From Acetobacter oryzifermentans (GTDB lineage Bacteria > Pseudomonadota > Alphaproteobacteria > Acetobacterales > Acetobacteraceae), in the NCBI RefSeq assembly GCF_001628715.1, contig NZ_CP011120.1, forward strand, positions 186,001 to 250,000: a DNA stretch of 64,000 nt. The letters are read 5' to 3'. The notes under the pieces are model-generated. The model did no database searches, was not told where the DNA came from, and saw only the letters and a list, made by a program, of their open reading frames with translations. This document shows, piece after piece, positions 1 to 10,529 of the stretch (its first letter is position 1; the number at the start of each line of letters is the position of its first letter). The position numbers were made by a program, and so were the translations under genes.

Positions 1-230
1 CGCGCACAGGCAGTATCTGCTGGACCGTGAGTAGAGGGCTGGGGCGCTGTCTCGGCTCAGGTGCCCGGACATCGAAGGCAGTGACACAACAGCCCGAATA
101 CAAGGAGCGACACGCCCAAAGCTAGTGCGATCTCATCAGAACTCTGAAATTGCTCGGAATTCCCGCCTTGTAGGAATTCGCAATTTTCCATAAAAATCTC
201 AAAAGGGATGATTTTGAGAAAATAATTCGC

Positions 231-422
231 ATGGCAGCTGACATCATGACCATTGATGAAGTCGCCGACTATCTTAGAATCAACAGGAAAACCGCTTACC
301 GTTTTGCTGCCGACAGCGAGTTGCCCGGCTCCAGGGTTGGCGGCACCTAGCGGTTTCGGCGCATGGATATTGAGGGCTGGATCGAGCGTGAAGCCAGTCC
401 GAAGAAGGATAAAGAGAGATGA
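231..422 (+). pseudogene. Excisionase-like HTH protein with nonsense stop
   Basis: Reading from ATG at 231, the frame encodes a 63-codon helix-turn-helix protein of the excisionase/MerR-like type (IDEVADYLRINRKTAYR, then RFRRMDIEGWIER). It is interrupted by an in-frame TAG at 348-350 (codon 40), exactly where this family normally has Trp before the RFRR segment (GG-x-W-RF), so a TGG to TAG change explains it. The real stop (TGA 420-422) overlaps the hsdM start in an ATGA, suggesting translational coupling and a small DNA-binding regulator of the restriction operon. A sequencing error is possible. The 230 bases before it hold no gene I can support. Confidence 0.65.
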
Positions 423-1966
423 CCGGCCAGGAACAACGTGCAGCGCTACAACGGAAAATCTGGGACATCGCGAACGATGTGCGCGGTTCGGTTGATGGCT
501 GGGACTTCAAACAGTATGTCCTTGGCACGCTCTTCTATCGGTTCATCAGCGAGAATTTCGCCGCATATATCGAGGCGGATGACGAGAGCATCGACTATGC
601 TGCTTTATCCGATGATGTCATCACTGATGACATTAAGGACGACGCTATCAAGACCAAGGGCTATTTCATTTACCCCAGCCAGCTGTTCGCCAATGTGGCG
701 GACGACGCCAACACGAATGACAGCCTGAACACTGATCTGGCGCAGATCTTTGCGGCTATTGAATCCTCGGCCAATGGCTATCCGTCTGAGCAGGACATCA
801 GGGGCCTGTTCGCCGATTTCGACACGACCAGCACGCGCCTAGGCAATACCGTCACGGAAAAAAATAGCCGATTAGCCAAGGTGCTTAAGCGCGTTGCGGA
901 ACTGGATTTCGGAGATTTCCACAACAGCCAGATTGACCTGTTCGGCGATGCCTATGAGTTCCTGATCTCGAATTATGCCGCCAATGCGGGCAAGTCTGGT
1001 GGAGAGTTCTTCACACCGCAGCATGTCTCAAAGCTCATCGCGCAGCTTGCCATGCACGGGCAGAAAAAGGTCAACAAGATTTACGACCCGGCCTGTGGGT
1101 CCGGCTCATTGCTGCTGCAAGCCAAGAAGCAGTTCGATGAACACATCATTGAAGAGGGTTTTTTCGGGCAGGAGATCAACCACACGACCTATAACCTCGC
1201 CCGCATGAACATGTTCCTGCACAACATTAATTATGACAAGTTCAATATACAGCGCGGTGATACGCTTACCCAGCCGCATTTTCAGGACGACAAGCCCTTT
1301 GATGCCATCGTTTCCAACCCACCCTATTCGGTGAAGTGGATCGGTTCGGACGATCCGACCCTGATCAACGATGACCGCTTTGCTCCGGCGGGCGTGCTGG
1401 CACCCAAATCAAAGGCCGATTTCGCCTTTGTACTCCATGCGCTCAGCTATCTCTCGGCCAAGGGCCGCGCGGCGATTGTATGCTTCCCTGGGATCTTCTA
1501 TCGCGACGGTGCGGAGAAGAAGATCCGGCAATATCTGGTTGATAACAACTATGTCGAAACGGTGATCGCGCTCGCCTCCAACCTTTTCTACGGCACGACC
1601 ATCGCGGTGACGATCCTGGTCCTCGCTAAAAATAAAACCGACACGGCCATCCAATTTATCGACGCAAGTGGCGAAGAGTTTTTCAAGAAGGCTACCAACA
1701 CCAATCTGATGACGGACCATCACATCGCGCGGGTGATGGAGATTTTTGATCGTAAGGAAGATGTTGATCATGTCGCCGCCTCGGTGCCGTATGAGACCAT
1801 CGTGGAGCGCGGCTATAACCTCTCGGTCAGCTCCTATGTCGAGCCGCGCGACACGCGCGAGGTTGTGAACATTGATGAGCTAAATGAAGAAATAAGCGCC
1901 ACTGTTGAGAAGATTGACCGACTGCGCGCCGATATCGACGCCATCATTGCGGAGATCAACGCATGA
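419..1966 (+). CDS. hsdM: Type I restriction-modification methyltransferase subunit HsdM
   Basis: N6-adenine methyltransferase subunit of a type I restriction-modification complex; with HsdS it modifies both strands of a split target and with HsdR it forms the endonuclease. The 515-residue length is normal. An N-terminal helical HsdM domain is followed by the SAM-binding motif [11 protein letters not shown] at about residue 222 and the catalytic motif IV NPPY at about residue 300. The C-terminal end is coiled-coil-like ([20 protein letters not shown]), as expected for contact with HsdS. ATG overlaps the stop of the upstream HTH gene, and the 3' end overlaps hsdS by 4 bases, so this is one operon. 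Confidence 0.95.
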   Translation: MTGQEQRAALQRKIWDIANDVRGSVDGWDFKQYVLGTLFYRFISENFAAYIEADDESIDYAALSDDVITDDIKDDAIKTKGYFIYPSQLFANVADDANTNDSLNTDLAQIFAAIESSANGYPSEQDIRGLFADFDTTSTRLGNTVTEKNSRLAKVLKRVAELDFGDFHNSQIDLFGDAYEFLISNYAANAGKSGGEFFTPQHVSKLIAQLAMHGQKKVNKIYDPACGSGSLLLQAKKQFDEHIIEEGFFGQEINHTTYNLARMNMFLHNINYDKFNIQRGDTLTQPHFQDDKPFDAIVSNPPYSVKWIGSDDPTLINDDRFAPAGVLAPKSKADFAFVLHALSYLSAKGRAAIVCFPGIFYRDGAEKKIRQYLVDNNYVETVIALASNLFYGTTIAVTILVLAKNKTDTAIQFIDASGEEFFKKATNTNLMTDHHIARVMEIFDRKEDVDHVAASVPYETIVERGYNLSVSSYVEPRDTREVVNIDELNEEISATVEKIDRLRADIDAIIAEINA

Positions 1967-3162
1967 GCGCGGCGGGCTTTCTGGAGAAGCTGCTCGGTGG
2001 GGCTGAGGTGGCTTGGGAGCCTTTGGGGGAAATCGCTTCAGTACAAAGAGGAGCCTCACCCCGGCCAATTTCAAAATTTATAACGAGCGATGAAAATGGT
2101 GTCCCGTGGATTAAAATCGGCGACACTGCGCCAAAGTCAAAGTATGTTACTAAAACTGCCGAAAAAATTACGCCAGATGGAGCGAAGAAGTCACGACTTC
2201 TCAGTAAAGGCGATTTTATTATCTCCAATTCTATGAGTTTTGGACGGCCTTACATTCTGGGTATCGATGGAGCAATCCACGATGGCTGGGCCTCTGTCAG
2301 CGAATTTAAAAGCAAACTAAACTCAGATTTCTTGTACCATTATCTATCATCTCATTCTGTTCAGAATTATTGGCTCACGAAAATCAACAGCGGGTCCGTA
2401 AGCAATCTAAATTCTAAGCTTATTCAATCTTTGCTTATCCCCATCCCATGCCCGAATAATCCAGAAAAATCGCTGGCGATACAGGGGGAAATTGTCCGGA
2501 TTCTCGACAGCTTCACCGAGCTTACCACCGAGCTTACCACCGAGCTTACCCAGCGTAAAAAGCAATACAACCACTACCGCGAACAACTTCTGACCTTCGA
2601 TGAAGATGAGGTAAAGTGGAAGACAATAGGTGAAGTTTTTGATATGCGTGCAGGCAGGCACATCAATGCAAAAGATATTCAAAGTGAGCCCGACGATCAG
2701 CATCAAATTAGATGTTACGGGGGAAATGGTATTCGTGGTTACGTCCAAGAGAAAAGCCATGATGGCGATCACCTCTTAATAGGTCGCCAAGGTGCGTGGT
2801 GTGGAAATGTTCAGCGGGAAAAGGGGCAGTTCTATGCAACCGAGCACGCTATTGTTGTCACCGCTGATAAAGGTATGGATGTGGATTGGGCTTTTCACAT
2901 GCTTTCATTTATGAACCTTAATCAATACGCCTCTACATCGGGCATTCCGGGGCTTGCCGTAGGAAACATTAAAAAGCTGGCTATTCCAGTTCCACCTTTG
3001 CGCGAACAAGTTCGAGTTTCCGCAATCCTTGATAAGTTCGACACTTTGACAACTTCGATCAGCGAAGGCTTGCCCCGCGAAATCGAGCTGCGCGAAAAGC
3101 AATATGCTTGGTACCGCGATCAGCTGCTGAGCTTTCCCAAGCCTGATGTAGAGTCGGCGTAA
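1963..3162 (+). CDS. hsdS: Type I restriction specificity subunit HsdS
   Basis: DNA-recognition subunit of the type I complex. At 399 residues it has the usual layout of two target-recognition domains, each followed by a conserved helical spacer: the first ends near residue 208 ([14 protein letters not shown]) and the second at the C-terminus ([17 protein letters not shown]). The central spacer holds three perfect tandem TELT units (residues 185-196). In the EcoR124 family the number of TAEL units sets the distance between the two half-sites, so the copy number here likely defines the spacer of the target. The recognition sequence cannot be read from the gene. The ATGA overlap with hsdM indicates co-translation. 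Confidence 0.93.
   Translation: MSAAGFLEKLLGGAEVAWEPLGEIASVQRGASPRPISKFITSDENGVPWIKIGDTAPKSKYVTKTAEKITPDGAKKSRLLSKGDFIISNSMSFGRPYILGIDGAIHDGWASVSEFKSKLNSDFLYHYLSSHSVQNYWLTKINSGSVSNLNSKLIQSLLIPIPCPNNPEKSLAIQGEIVRILDSFTELTTELTTELTQRKKQYNHYREQLLTFDEDEVKWKTIGEVFDMRAGRHINAKDIQSEPDDQHQIRCYGGNGIRGYVQEKSHDGDHLLIGRQGAWCGNVQREKGQFYATEHAIVVTADKGMDVDWAFHMLSFMNLNQYASTSGIPGLAVGNIKKLAIPVPPLREQVRVSAILDKFDTLTTSISEGLPREIELREKQYAWYRDQLLSFPKPDVESA
2515..2550 (+). repeat. Three perfect 12-bp tandem repeats in hsdS
   Basis: The unit ACCGAGCTTACC occurs three times head to tail (2515-2526, 2527-2538, 2539-2550), in frame, encoding TELT x3 in the helical linker of HsdS. Slippage by one unit keeps the frame and would alter linker length by four residues, which in EcoR124-type enzymes changes the recognised spacer by one base. 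Confidence 0.95.
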
Positions 3163-4323
3163 TTGGGACAGACGCTAACCAAAATCGCTGAAACGCTGCG
3201 AGACGCCTCCAAAAAGGTGCAGTTGATTTATGCGTTCAATGCCACCGGCAAAACGCGCCTTTCGCGCGAGTTCAGAAAGCTGATCGACCCGAAGATCGAG
3301 GAGCAGGACGACGGTCGTCGCCCCAAGGTATTATATTATAACGCCTTCACCGAAGACCTGTTCTATTGGGATAATGATCTCGATGGCGACATTAACCGGA
3401 AACTCCGCATCCAGCCGAACGCCTTTACCAAGTCAGCCTTTGAAGATCTCGGGCTCGACTTCAATGTCATCACCGTTTTTCAGCAGTATACTCAACGAAA
3501 CCTGATGCCTCACTTCAATCAGGAGTACATGATTAATGGCAAGGACGGTAAAGAGGTTACCATTCCGGCATTTTCCGAAGTGACCTTCTCGCTCGAACGT
3601 GGCACCGATACGAGCACTGGCAATCTGAAAATCTCCAAGGGCGAAGAGAGTAACTTCATCTGGAGCATTTTCTACTGCCTCTTGGATCAGGTGATCAGCA
3701 CGCGCAACATACTCGAAGTTGAGGATCGCGAGACGGACCAGTTCAATGATCTGAAATATATCTTCATCGATGATCCGGTGAGCTCACTCGACGAAAACCA
3801 CCTCATTCAGCTTGCCGTCGATATCGCGGTTCTGATCAGGAGAAGTGACAACACGAATGGCCTGAAATTCATCATCACAACGCACAGCCCACTTTTTTTC
3901 AACGTGCTGTACAACGAGTTAAAGAAACCAGCGAGTTACATGCTGAAACGGTTTGATGATGAAACGTTCGAGCTAGAAAAGACGGACGGCGATTCAAACA
4001 AGAGCTTTTCTTATCATCTTTACCTGAAGAAAACGCTGGAGGAGGCAATCGAAGCGGACAAGATTGAGCGCTACCACTTCACCCTGCTACGCAATCTCTA
4101 TGAAAAGACATCGAATTTTCTGGGCTATGAAAAATGGTCCGACCTGCTGCCAGGCGACCAGAAGCTTTACCTGCAGCGCATCATTAATTTTACGAGTCAT
4201 AGCTCGCTCTCCAACGAAGTCATCGCCGAGCTAACATCGCCAGAAAAGCAGACGGTGAAGCTCCTGCTGGAGCATTTGAGCAAAAATTACAAATACTATC
4301 AGAAAGAGGCCCAAAATGCCTGA
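3163..4323 (+). CDS. prrC: PrrC-type anticodon nuclease
   Basis: Homologue of the E. coli PrrC anticodon nuclease, a suicide-type phage defence that cleaves tRNA-Lys when the linked type I enzyme is disabled by a phage. The 386 residues contain an ABC-like NTPase (P-loop AFNATGKT at 24-31, signature SKGEES at 158-163, Walker [11 protein letters not shown] at 201-210) and the C-terminal nuclease domain. The catalytic triad known as Arg320, Glu324 and His356 in E. coli aligns with R310, E314 and H346 (LLRNLYEK and [11 protein letters not shown]), with identical spacing. The start is TTG directly after the hsdS stop: the N-terminus [12 protein letters not shown] matches the family's start. It lies between hsdS and hsdR and overlaps hsdR by 8 bases, so it is in the operon. 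Confidence 0.93.
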   Translation: MGQTLTKIAETLRDASKKVQLIYAFNATGKTRLSREFRKLIDPKIEEQDDGRRPKVLYYNAFTEDLFYWDNDLDGDINRKLRIQPNAFTKSAFEDLGLDFNVITVFQQYTQRNLMPHFNQEYMINGKDGKEVTIPAFSEVTFSLERGTDTSTGNLKISKGEESNFIWSIFYCLLDQVISTRNILEVEDRETDQFNDLKYIFIDDPVSSLDENHLIQLAVDIAVLIRRSDNTNGLKFIITTHSPLFFNVLYNELKKPASYMLKRFDDETFELEKTDGDSNKSFSYHLYLKKTLEEAIEADKIERYHFTLLRNLYEKTSNFLGYEKWSDLLPGDQKLYLQRIINFTSHSSLSNEVIAELTSPEKQTVKLLLEHLSKNYKYYQKEAQNA

Positions 4324-7300
4324 GCAGACGACGCCCATTGCTGAGACCAATCGCTTTATCGTTCTCGATAAATATGTGCGCGCCTGGGAGGCGGCTGACA
4401 GCTATCAGTCTGAGACCGACCTAGAGTGCGAGCTTGTTCAGGACCTGCAAAATCAGGGTTATGAGTATCGGCCTGACCTGAAATTAACCAAAGCCCTGCT
4501 GGTGAATGCTCGCGTTCAGCTGCAAGCTCTCAACGATGTTCAATTTACAGATAAGGAATGGGCGCGCTTCGTTGAGACCTATCTGGATCGACCCAGCGAC
4601 ACTGCCACTGACAAGACTCGCAAGATCCACGACGACTACATCTTTGACTTCGTTTTTGATGATGGCCGTATACAGAACATCTATCTGGTCAATAAGGCCA
4701 ATGTTTGCCGCAACAAGGTTCAGGTCATCAAGCAGTTCGAGCAAGCGGGCACTCATGCGAACCGCTACGATGTGACCATTCTGGTAAACGGGCTGCCGTT
4801 GGTGCAAGTCGAGCTGAAAAAGCGTGGCGTTGCCATTCGGGAAGCGTTCAACCAGATCCACCGCTACAGCAAAGAAAGCTTCAACTCGGACAATTCGCTC
4901 TTTAAATACCTTCAGATCTTCGTAATCTCGAACGGTACGGATACGCGCTATTTCGCCAACACGACCAAGCGCGACAAGAACAGCTTTGACTTCACGATGA
5001 ATTGGGCGCAGGCCGATAACAGCCTGATCCGGGACCTGAAGGATTTTACGGCGACCTTCTTTGAAAAGCGCACGTTGTTGAACGTGTTGCTGAACTATTC
5101 CGTTTTCGACGTCAGTGACACGCTGCTGGTGATGCGCCCCTATCAGATCGCGGCGACTGAGCGAATCTTACGAAAGATTAAAAGCTCGTTCGAAGGCACG
5201 ACGCTTAGTAAACCGGAAAGCGGCGGATACATCTGGCACACTACGGGCTCAGGCAAAACGCTGACCAGCTTCAAGGCGGCCCGCCTTGCCACGCAGCTCG
5301 ACTTCATCGACAAGGTCTTTTTCGTGGTCGACCGCAAGGACCTCGATTACCAGACGATGAAGGAGTATCAGCGTTTCTCCCCGGATAGCGTCAATGGATC
5401 GGACAGCACCGCCGGATTGAAGCGGAACCTCTCCAAGGATGACAACAAGATCATCGTCACGACTATCCAGAAGCTTAACAATCTGATGAAGAGCGAGGGC
5501 GACCTGCCGGTCTATACCCAGCGCGTCGTCTTCATTTTCGACGAGTGCCATCGCAGCCAGTTTGGTGAGGCACAGAAGAACCTCAAGCGGAAGTTCAAAC
5601 ATTTCTGCCAGTTCGGCTTCACCGGCACGCCGATCTTTCCGGAAAATGCTTCGGGTGCGGAGACGACGGCCAGCGTATTCGGGAGCGAACTTCATTCCTA
5701 TGTGATCACCGACGCGATCCGCGACGAGAAGGTGCTGAAATTCAAGGTCGACTACAACAATGTGCGCCCTCAGTTTAAAGCGATCGAAACCGAACAGGAT
5801 GAAAAGAAGCTGACCGCCGCCGAAAACCGGCAAGCTCTTCAGCATCCCAAACGAATCGCTGAAATCTCCCAGTACATTCTTGATAACTTCCGCCGCAAGA
5901 CGCATCGTCTCTATGGAGACAATAAAGGCTTCAACGCCATGTTCGCGGTGAGTAGCGTTGATGCTGCCAAGCTCTATTATGAAAAGCTGAATGCGCTGCA
6001 GGACGGTAGCGATAAGCCGTTGAAGATCGCGACCATCTTTTCATTCGCCGCCAACGAAGAACAGGATGCCATTGGCGATATTCCTGACGAGAGTTTTGAA
6101 GTTTCGGCGCTGAATAGCAGCGCCAAGGAATTTCTTAACACTGCAATTGCGGACTACAACGCCTGTTTCCGAACGAATTTCAGCGTCGATAGTAAGGGCT
6201 TCCAGAATTATTACCGGGATCTGGCAAAACGGGTGAAGTCCAAGGAAGTCGACCTACTCATTGTGGTTGGTATGTTCCTGACCGGCTTCGACGCGCCAAC
6301 CCTGAATACACTATTCGTAGACAAAAATCTGCGTTTTCACGGCCTTATACAAGCCTACTCCCGTACCAACCGCATTTATGATGCGACCAAGTCCTTTGGC
6401 AATATTGTTACCTTCCGCGACCTGGAAGAGGCGACCGTCAAGGCAATCACACTCTTTGGCAACGCCAATACCAAGAATGTCGTTCTGGAGAAGAGCTACT
6501 CAGAATACATGGAAGGTTTTACGGACCAGACGACAGGCGAAGCGCGGCGAGGCTTTATCGATGTCGTCCGTGAGTTGAAAGAGCGTTTCCCGGATCCCAC
6601 CGCCATCGAGAAGGAAGCGGACAAAAAGGCCTTTGCAAAGCTGTTCGGCGAGTATCTCCGTGTTGAGAATATCCTTCAGAATTATGATGAGTTCTCCAAC
6701 CTGCGAGAGTTTCAGGAGATCGACGAGAGTGACCCCGAAGCGGTGAGAGCGTTCAAGGAGCAGCATCATTTGAGTGATGATGACGTTGACGAGCTCAAGA
6801 GCATCGAAATGCCTGCTGACCGAAAGGTCCAGGACTACCGTTCGACCTACAATGACATTCGGGATTGGCTTCGCCGCGAAAAGGCTAGTGCCGAGCAGGT
6901 TGAGTCAACGATCGACTGGGATGATGTCGTCTTTGAGGTCGACCTTTTGAAATCTCAGGAAATAAATCTGGATTACATTCTTGAGCTAATCTTCGAGTAC
7001 AACAAAAAAACGAAGAGCAAGTCAGAACTCGTTGACGAAGTTCGTCGTGTCATTCGCGCCAGCATTGGTAACCGCGCGAAAGAAAGCCTTATCGTCGATT
7101 TCATCAATCAGACAAACCTAGATGAACTGGGGGACAAGGCGGGGGTGATTGAGGCTTTTTTTGCTTTCGCACAAGCCGAACAATGCCGGGAAGCGGAAGA
7201 ACTGATAACCGATGAAAAATTGAACGCGGAGGCCGCCAAGCGCTACATTGCGACGTCGATCAAGCGCGAATATGCGAGCGAAAACGGCACAGAGTTGAAC

Positions 7301-7417
7301 TCGATCCTTCCCAAAATGAGCCCGCTTAATCCACAATACCTGACCAAAAAAAGAGATGTGTTCCAGCGCATCTCTGCGTTCGTTGAAAAGTTCAAGGGTG
7401 TGGGTGGGAAAATTTAG
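4316..7417 (+). CDS. hsdR: Type I restriction endonuclease subunit HsdR
   Basis: Motor and nuclease subunit of the type I complex (1033 residues, normal length). The N-terminal PD-(D/E)xK nuclease is seen as D152 (YDVTIL) followed by E166-x-K168 (QVELKKRG). The SF2 helicase follows: Walker A TTGSGKT near residue 308, DECH near 408, the FTGTP motif III, and motif [10 protein letters not shown] near residue 680. The C-terminal third is helical and mediates assembly. It starts inside the end of prrC (8-base overlap). About 160 bases separate its stop from the opposing integrase; they contain only a weak TTATGGT/ACCATAA inverted repeat. Confidence 0.95.
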   Translation: MPEQTTPIAETNRFIVLDKYVRAWEAADSYQSETDLECELVQDLQNQGYEYRPDLKLTKALLVNARVQLQALNDVQFTDKEWARFVETYLDRPSDTATDKTRKIHDDYIFDFVFDDGRIQNIYLVNKANVCRNKVQVIKQFEQAGTHANRYDVTILVNGLPLVQVELKKRGVAIREAFNQIHRYSKESFNSDNSLFKYLQIFVISNGTDTRYFANTTKRDKNSFDFTMNWAQADNSLIRDLKDFTATFFEKRTLLNVLLNYSVFDVSDTLLVMRPYQIAATERILRKIKSSFEGTTLSKPESGGYIWHTTGSGKTLTSFKAARLATQLDFIDKVFFVVDRKDLDYQTMKEYQRFSPDSVNGSDSTAGLKRNLSKDDNKIIVTTIQKLNNLMKSEGDLPVYTQRVVFIFDECHRSQFGEAQKNLKRKFKHFCQFGFTGTPIFPENASGAETTASVFGSELHSYVITDAIRDEKVLKFKVDYNNVRPQFKAIETEQDEKKLTAAENRQALQHPKRIAEISQYILDNFRRKTHRLYGDNKGFNAMFAVSSVDAAKLYYEKLNALQDGSDKPLKIATIFSFAANEEQDAIGDIPDESFEVSALNSSAKEFLNTAIADYNACFRTNFSVDSKGFQNYYRDLAKRVKSKEVDLLIVVGMFLTGFDAPTLNTLFVDKNLRFHGLIQAYSRTNRIYDATKSFGNIVTFRDLEEATVKAITLFGNANTKNVVLEKSYSEYMEGFTDQTTGEARRGFIDVVRELKERFPDPTAIEKEADKKAFAKLFGEYLRVENILQNYDEFSNLREFQEIDESDPEAVRAFKEQHHLSDDDVDELKSIEMPADRKVQDYRSTYNDIRDWLRREKASAEQVESTIDWDDVVFEVDLLKSQEINLDYILELIFEYNKKTKSKSELVDEVRRVIRASIGNRAKESLIVDFINQTNLDELGDKAGVIEAFFAFAQAEQCREAEELITDEKLNAEAAKRYIATSIKREYASENGTELNSILPKMSPLNPQYLTKKRDVFQRISAFVEKFKGVGGKI

Positions 7418-7578
7418 GCATGTTTATGATCAATGGTCGCGAACCACTGCATACCACTTATGGTTTTCCACCCGGCTCCACCATAAACAATGTCGGCTTT
7501 CCGGAAATCGCAAGTGTCAGTTGAATAACTACTTTTTGCCTATCGCGACCGTTTACCAACAGTCCACCCCCCAAGCCG

Positions 7579-9201
7579 TCATAGACTACGTCTTAAATTG
7601 AGCGTCGGATACCTAACGGCTTCCACTGTCTGTCTGAGATTCTCGGTCGCAATGCCTGAAAGGTAAGTCGTAGCCCCCTGACTTTTGTGACTGGATTCAT
7701 GGCCGAGCAGAGCATCAATCCAGAGTTCTCTGAGGTCTCCGGTCTGATTGCGCAGACGGGTGGATACCGTGTGTCGGAAACTGTGGAACGTAATGGCAGC
7801 GGGAAGGCCAATCGTTGTTTTGAACTTCGAGAAATTCCGGCCAAAGTCGGTACCACGCGGCCCGCTTTGGGGTGTTTTCAGTTCCGAGAACAGGAATTTC
7901 TCGCCGTCTTTCCTGAAGTCCAGAATGCCCCAGTCCAGCAAAGCGCTGTGAATGGGTACATTACGGGTGCCTGCTTCTGTCTTGGGTGTCCATTTATCTT
8001 CGGGGTGCGGGCGGATAAGGAAACACGGAATGCCATCGACCTCCTGAATATCCTCATTCCGTAGATTACAGATTTCTCCCAGCCTCATCCCGCTATAAGC
8101 GGCGACCAGTGTAATCCCTGCAAAAGTTGCCTGCGAAATGGTGCTGCATGTCCATGCCGACGACGAAAGAAGGGCGAGTTCATCGTCTGTCCATGCTCTG
8201 CGAGGATTCCGTTTGGTCAGGTCAAAGTCCCAGTTGCTCCACGGGTTCTTTTCAGCAATCTCGCGGCGGATAAGCTGGTTCCACAAGGCTGAAAGACGCA
8301 TGAAGTGGTTCTTCACGCTCTTGCCGCTCAATGTCGGCAGGTCAAATTCCTGCGCCCGCTCGACTTCAGCGTTTAAATCCATCTCCTGCTTGCCTTTGGC
8401 GTAGGAGGCGGGGAGGGAGAAGAGCAGGTCCCGAAACTCCCCGGCAAGACGTCCGGTAATCTCCTGAACGGGTTTATCGCCAAAAGCCTGAATAAATAGC
8501 GACACGGTGCGGGTGGTTTCTTTCTTGGTGGCCTCACTCTTCTGGTTGTCTGCCAGCACGGCAAGCTGAAAGGCTTCCGTCAGGCGCGGAGAGGTTGGGA
8601 CAACAGGAGACGGTGTAGGAGATGCCAATTGATGGGAAGGTGGTACTGCACCCGGGGCCTGAGACAAAGCTGGGCCAGTCTGAAACAGTTTGACCAGTGT
8701 GTCATGCAACCGTTCGATTTTTTCGATCTTGCTGGCAAGACTGGCCTTGTCCTGCATTTTTCCGGTGATCATGTCCTGACGCAGCGTGATGATATGCTGT
8801 TTCAGCCGTTCCAAAGCGTCTGTAGAGTAAGTGAGGAAGGCTCTGGTTTTGAGCAGGTCTTCATAACGGGTCATGCTGGCTGTGTAACGCTCAATCTTGA
8901 GCTGTTCTGTGGTATTCCGTTCGGTGGTCTCGATCACCTCTTCCTGTCTTTTGATGATGTCTTCATACAGCGCCAGAAGGTCGTCTTTGGTGATGGGCTT
9001 GTCCTGAGCTGAGTCAGTCATAGTGCGGGCCGTCCTGAAAAGCGCGCTGGTCTGGGCATGGAGGGCCATGGCCGAGAGGCGGGCTTCTGATTTGTTCCCT
9101 GTTTTGAGGGAAATCCAGAATTCAGTTTTGCCGAAGAGGGGGCGCAAGGCAACGGGAACGACGCGACGGAAATGATAGTGGGTGCCTACGAGAGCCAGCA
9201 T
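7579..9201 (-). CDS. Tyrosine recombinase / phage-type integrase (left element)
   Basis: Site-specific integrase of about 540 residues. The N-terminus (HYHFRRVVPVALR) is the DUF6538-like fold seen in many proteobacterial island integrases; a long helical region and SAM-like core-binding domain follow. The catalytic residues are present: Arg in AAYSGMRLGEI, Lys in TKTEAGTRNVPIH, HxxR in FHSFRHTVSTRL, His in LGHESSH and Tyr in ATTYLS. I chose ATG at 9201 because GGAG lies about 10 bases upstream and the start aligns with the second integrase in this window; a GTG at 9255 would add 18 residues. It ends facing hsdR and begins about 95 bases from a tRNA-Leu 3'-end copy, so it probably mobilises the DNA to its left, including the hsd operon. 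Confidence 0.9.
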   Translation of the reverse strand: MLALVGTHYHFRRVVPVALRPLFGKTEFWISLKTGNKSEARLSAMALHAQTSALFRTARTMTDSAQDKPITKDDLLALYEDIIKRQEEVIETTERNTTEQLKIERYTASMTRYEDLLKTRAFLTYSTDALERLKQHIITLRQDMITGKMQDKASLASKIEKIERLHDTLVKLFQTGPALSQAPGAVPPSHQLASPTPSPVVPTSPRLTEAFQLAVLADNQKSEATKKETTRTVSLFIQAFGDKPVQEITGRLAGEFRDLLFSLPASYAKGKQEMDLNAEVERAQEFDLPTLSGKSVKNHFMRLSALWNQLIRREIAEKNPWSNWDFDLTKRNPRRAWTDDELALLSSSAWTCSTISQATFAGITLVAAYSGMRLGEICNLRNEDIQEVDGIPCFLIRPHPEDKWTPKTEAGTRNVPIHSALLDWGILDFRKDGEKFLFSELKTPQSGPRGTDFGRNFSKFKTTIGLPAAITFHSFRHTVSTRLRNQTGDLRELWIDALLGHESSHKSQGATTYLSGIATENLRQTVEAVRYPTLNLRRSL

Positions 9202-9295
9202 TGAGAACTTCTCCAGTTTGGAGAAGGACTGTGGAGAAGCGGGTTTACACTTCACCGCTTTCAGTGTTTCTCAATAAAATCAACATGTTAAGGTA

Positions 9296-9318
9296 TGCGA
9301 ACTGCGGGACTCGAACCC
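9296..9318. repeat. att core repeat (distal copy of tRNA-Leu 3' end)
   Basis: 23 bases identical to 26694-26716, covering the acceptor 3' strand and most of the T arm of tRNA-Leu on the minus strand. The rest of the tRNA is absent here, as expected for the far attachment site of an element integrated at a tRNA. It also lies about 95 bases in front of the left integrase gene, so it may be shared by two tandem elements. Confidence 0.85.
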
Positions 9319-9387
9319 ACTGAAGTAAATCGTACAATCCATAACGTATTGTTTTAAAACAACATTCTGAACGCTTGTGTGAAAGTG

Positions 9388-9404
9388 TGTGTAAGACTTT
9401 GTGT
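9388..9404. repeat. Arm-type integrase site candidate (left end)
   Basis: TGTGTAAGACTTTGTGT lies about 70 bp inside the left att core and matches 26611-26627 at 16 of 17 positions, in the same orientation. A further CTTGTGTG lies just upstream. Paired arm sites flanking the core are usual for tyrosine integrases; the assignment is inferred from position. Confidence 0.5.
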
Positions 9405-9602
9405 GGAATCGGTCAAGGCTTTTGATTGTGACTAACGAGGAGCGATATCAAGCGTTGAATGTGGCAATATGCCACCCTTCGATGTGGCGTATCTGGCTAG
9501 AAAATAGCAATTTACTTTTAGACCTGCGTTGCACGCACATGTAGTAATACAAGGTCTTCTTTCTGGGTGGCCAATTGTTACAGTGTGTGCTCTATCGAAT
9601 GC

Positions 9603-10529
9603 ATGGCTATTCGAATCGTTGAGTTTTTTGGTTACACTCCAGGGAGTTCCGCAGGGAAAGCGTTCGCTGATCGCAAGCACTGTCCCTTCGTTGATGATTC
9701 TTGCCTAAAGCCTAGACATGGAGCGTGTACTCTTCAGGCTCTTAAAGATGTCGAAGCGGTTATTTGTTGTCCGAACAGACTTTACGCGAACAAATTTCGT
9801 CTTCTGAACGATATTGGCCAAATAGCTTTTGGCGAAGACATCCAGATCATAACTGCAAAAGAAGTTAAAATCCGACTAGCTTCAGGGGCGATGACCGGAC
9901 ACGAAGTGGTGGCATTTGGAAAATACTGGGGGGGCGAACTTCCTCTTCCCAAAGGAAGCAAAAGTGACACAAAAAAGGTCTCTGGTTCCTATTATATGGA
10001 CTGGATTTTAGCGAAAGTCAGCACGGATGGAACAGTAAACGAACTTACAGCCATAGAAGTCCAGACAATTGATACAACTGGAAATTATTCAGCTCAGTCC
10101 GAGGCCTTTTTCCAAGGATTGCCCTTCGTCGACGCACAAGGGCGTAACCCAGGATACAGTAATTCAGGCTTTAACTGGGAAAACGTCAATAAGCGCATTC
10201 TTCCTCAGGTTATTTACAAGGGACATGCTTTAAGACGAGAGCCAAAATGCACTAAAGGTCTTTTCTTCTGTTGTCCAAGAGCTGTTTTTGAGCGTATCCG
10301 GGATCGCTTGGGTAATTCGCTCCATGAGTATCATCCATCATCTGGAACTATCACTTTTGTCAGTTATTCTCTTGACGAAGATGCCATTCCCAATCGCCCT
10401 TATCCCCTTTCCTTAGTAGAGACCTTCACGACGACGGTGGATCAGGTTTGTCTTGCGTTCAGTTCACCGCAAAATCTCCCACCAGCGTCTGTTTACGAAC
10501 AGGCGATCAATGCCAGCTTACGCAAATAA
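9603..10529 (+). CDS. NotI-family type II restriction endonuclease
   Basis: Similar over its whole length to NotI, the 8-base cutter (GCGGCCGC). Recognisable shared segments are IVEFFG at the N-terminus; the cysteine-rich metal site C27, C34, C42 and C55/C56 (HCPF, SCLK, ACTLQ, CCPNRL), as in NotI's Cys4 iron-binding fold; the block from VVAF through GGELPL; and the PD-(D/E)xK-like core with E112, D133 (MDWILAKV) and E152-x-Q154 (AIEVQTID). Numbering is from ATG 9603 (308 residues), which fits the NotI start; GTG 9567 would add 12 residues. It converges on the C5 methyltransferase gene with a 12-base 3' overlap, forming an RM pair. The exact specificity is not certain. Confidence 0.85.
   Translation: MAIRIVEFFGYTPGSSAGKAFADRKHCPFVDDSCLKPRHGACTLQALKDVEAVICCPNRLYANKFRLLNDIGQIAFGEDIQIITAKEVKIRLASGAMTGHEVVAFGKYWGGELPLPKGSKSDTKKVSGSYYMDWILAKVSTDGTVNELTAIEVQTIDTTGNYSAQSEAFFQGLPFVDAQGRNPGYSNSGFNWENVNKRILPQVIYKGHALRREPKCTKGLFFCCPRAVFERIRDRLGNSLHEYHPSSGTITFVSYSLDEDAIPNRPYPLSLVETFTTTVDQVCLAFSSPQNLPPASVYEQAINASLRK

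Noticed and set aside
2..34. Short open stretch ending in TAG at the left edge, possible C-terminus of a gene
   Set aside because: Only ten codons are visible (AHRQYLLDRE) and nothing identifies it.
5249..5905. 218-codon frame on the minus strand inside hsdR
   Set aside because: Shadow of the hsdR coding strand; no independent start signal or family.
7418..7578. TTATGGT/ACCATAA inverted repeat and a CCA-ending stretch after hsdR
   Set aside because: Too weak for a terminator and does not fold into a tRNA; the tRNA-Leu repeat is not found here.
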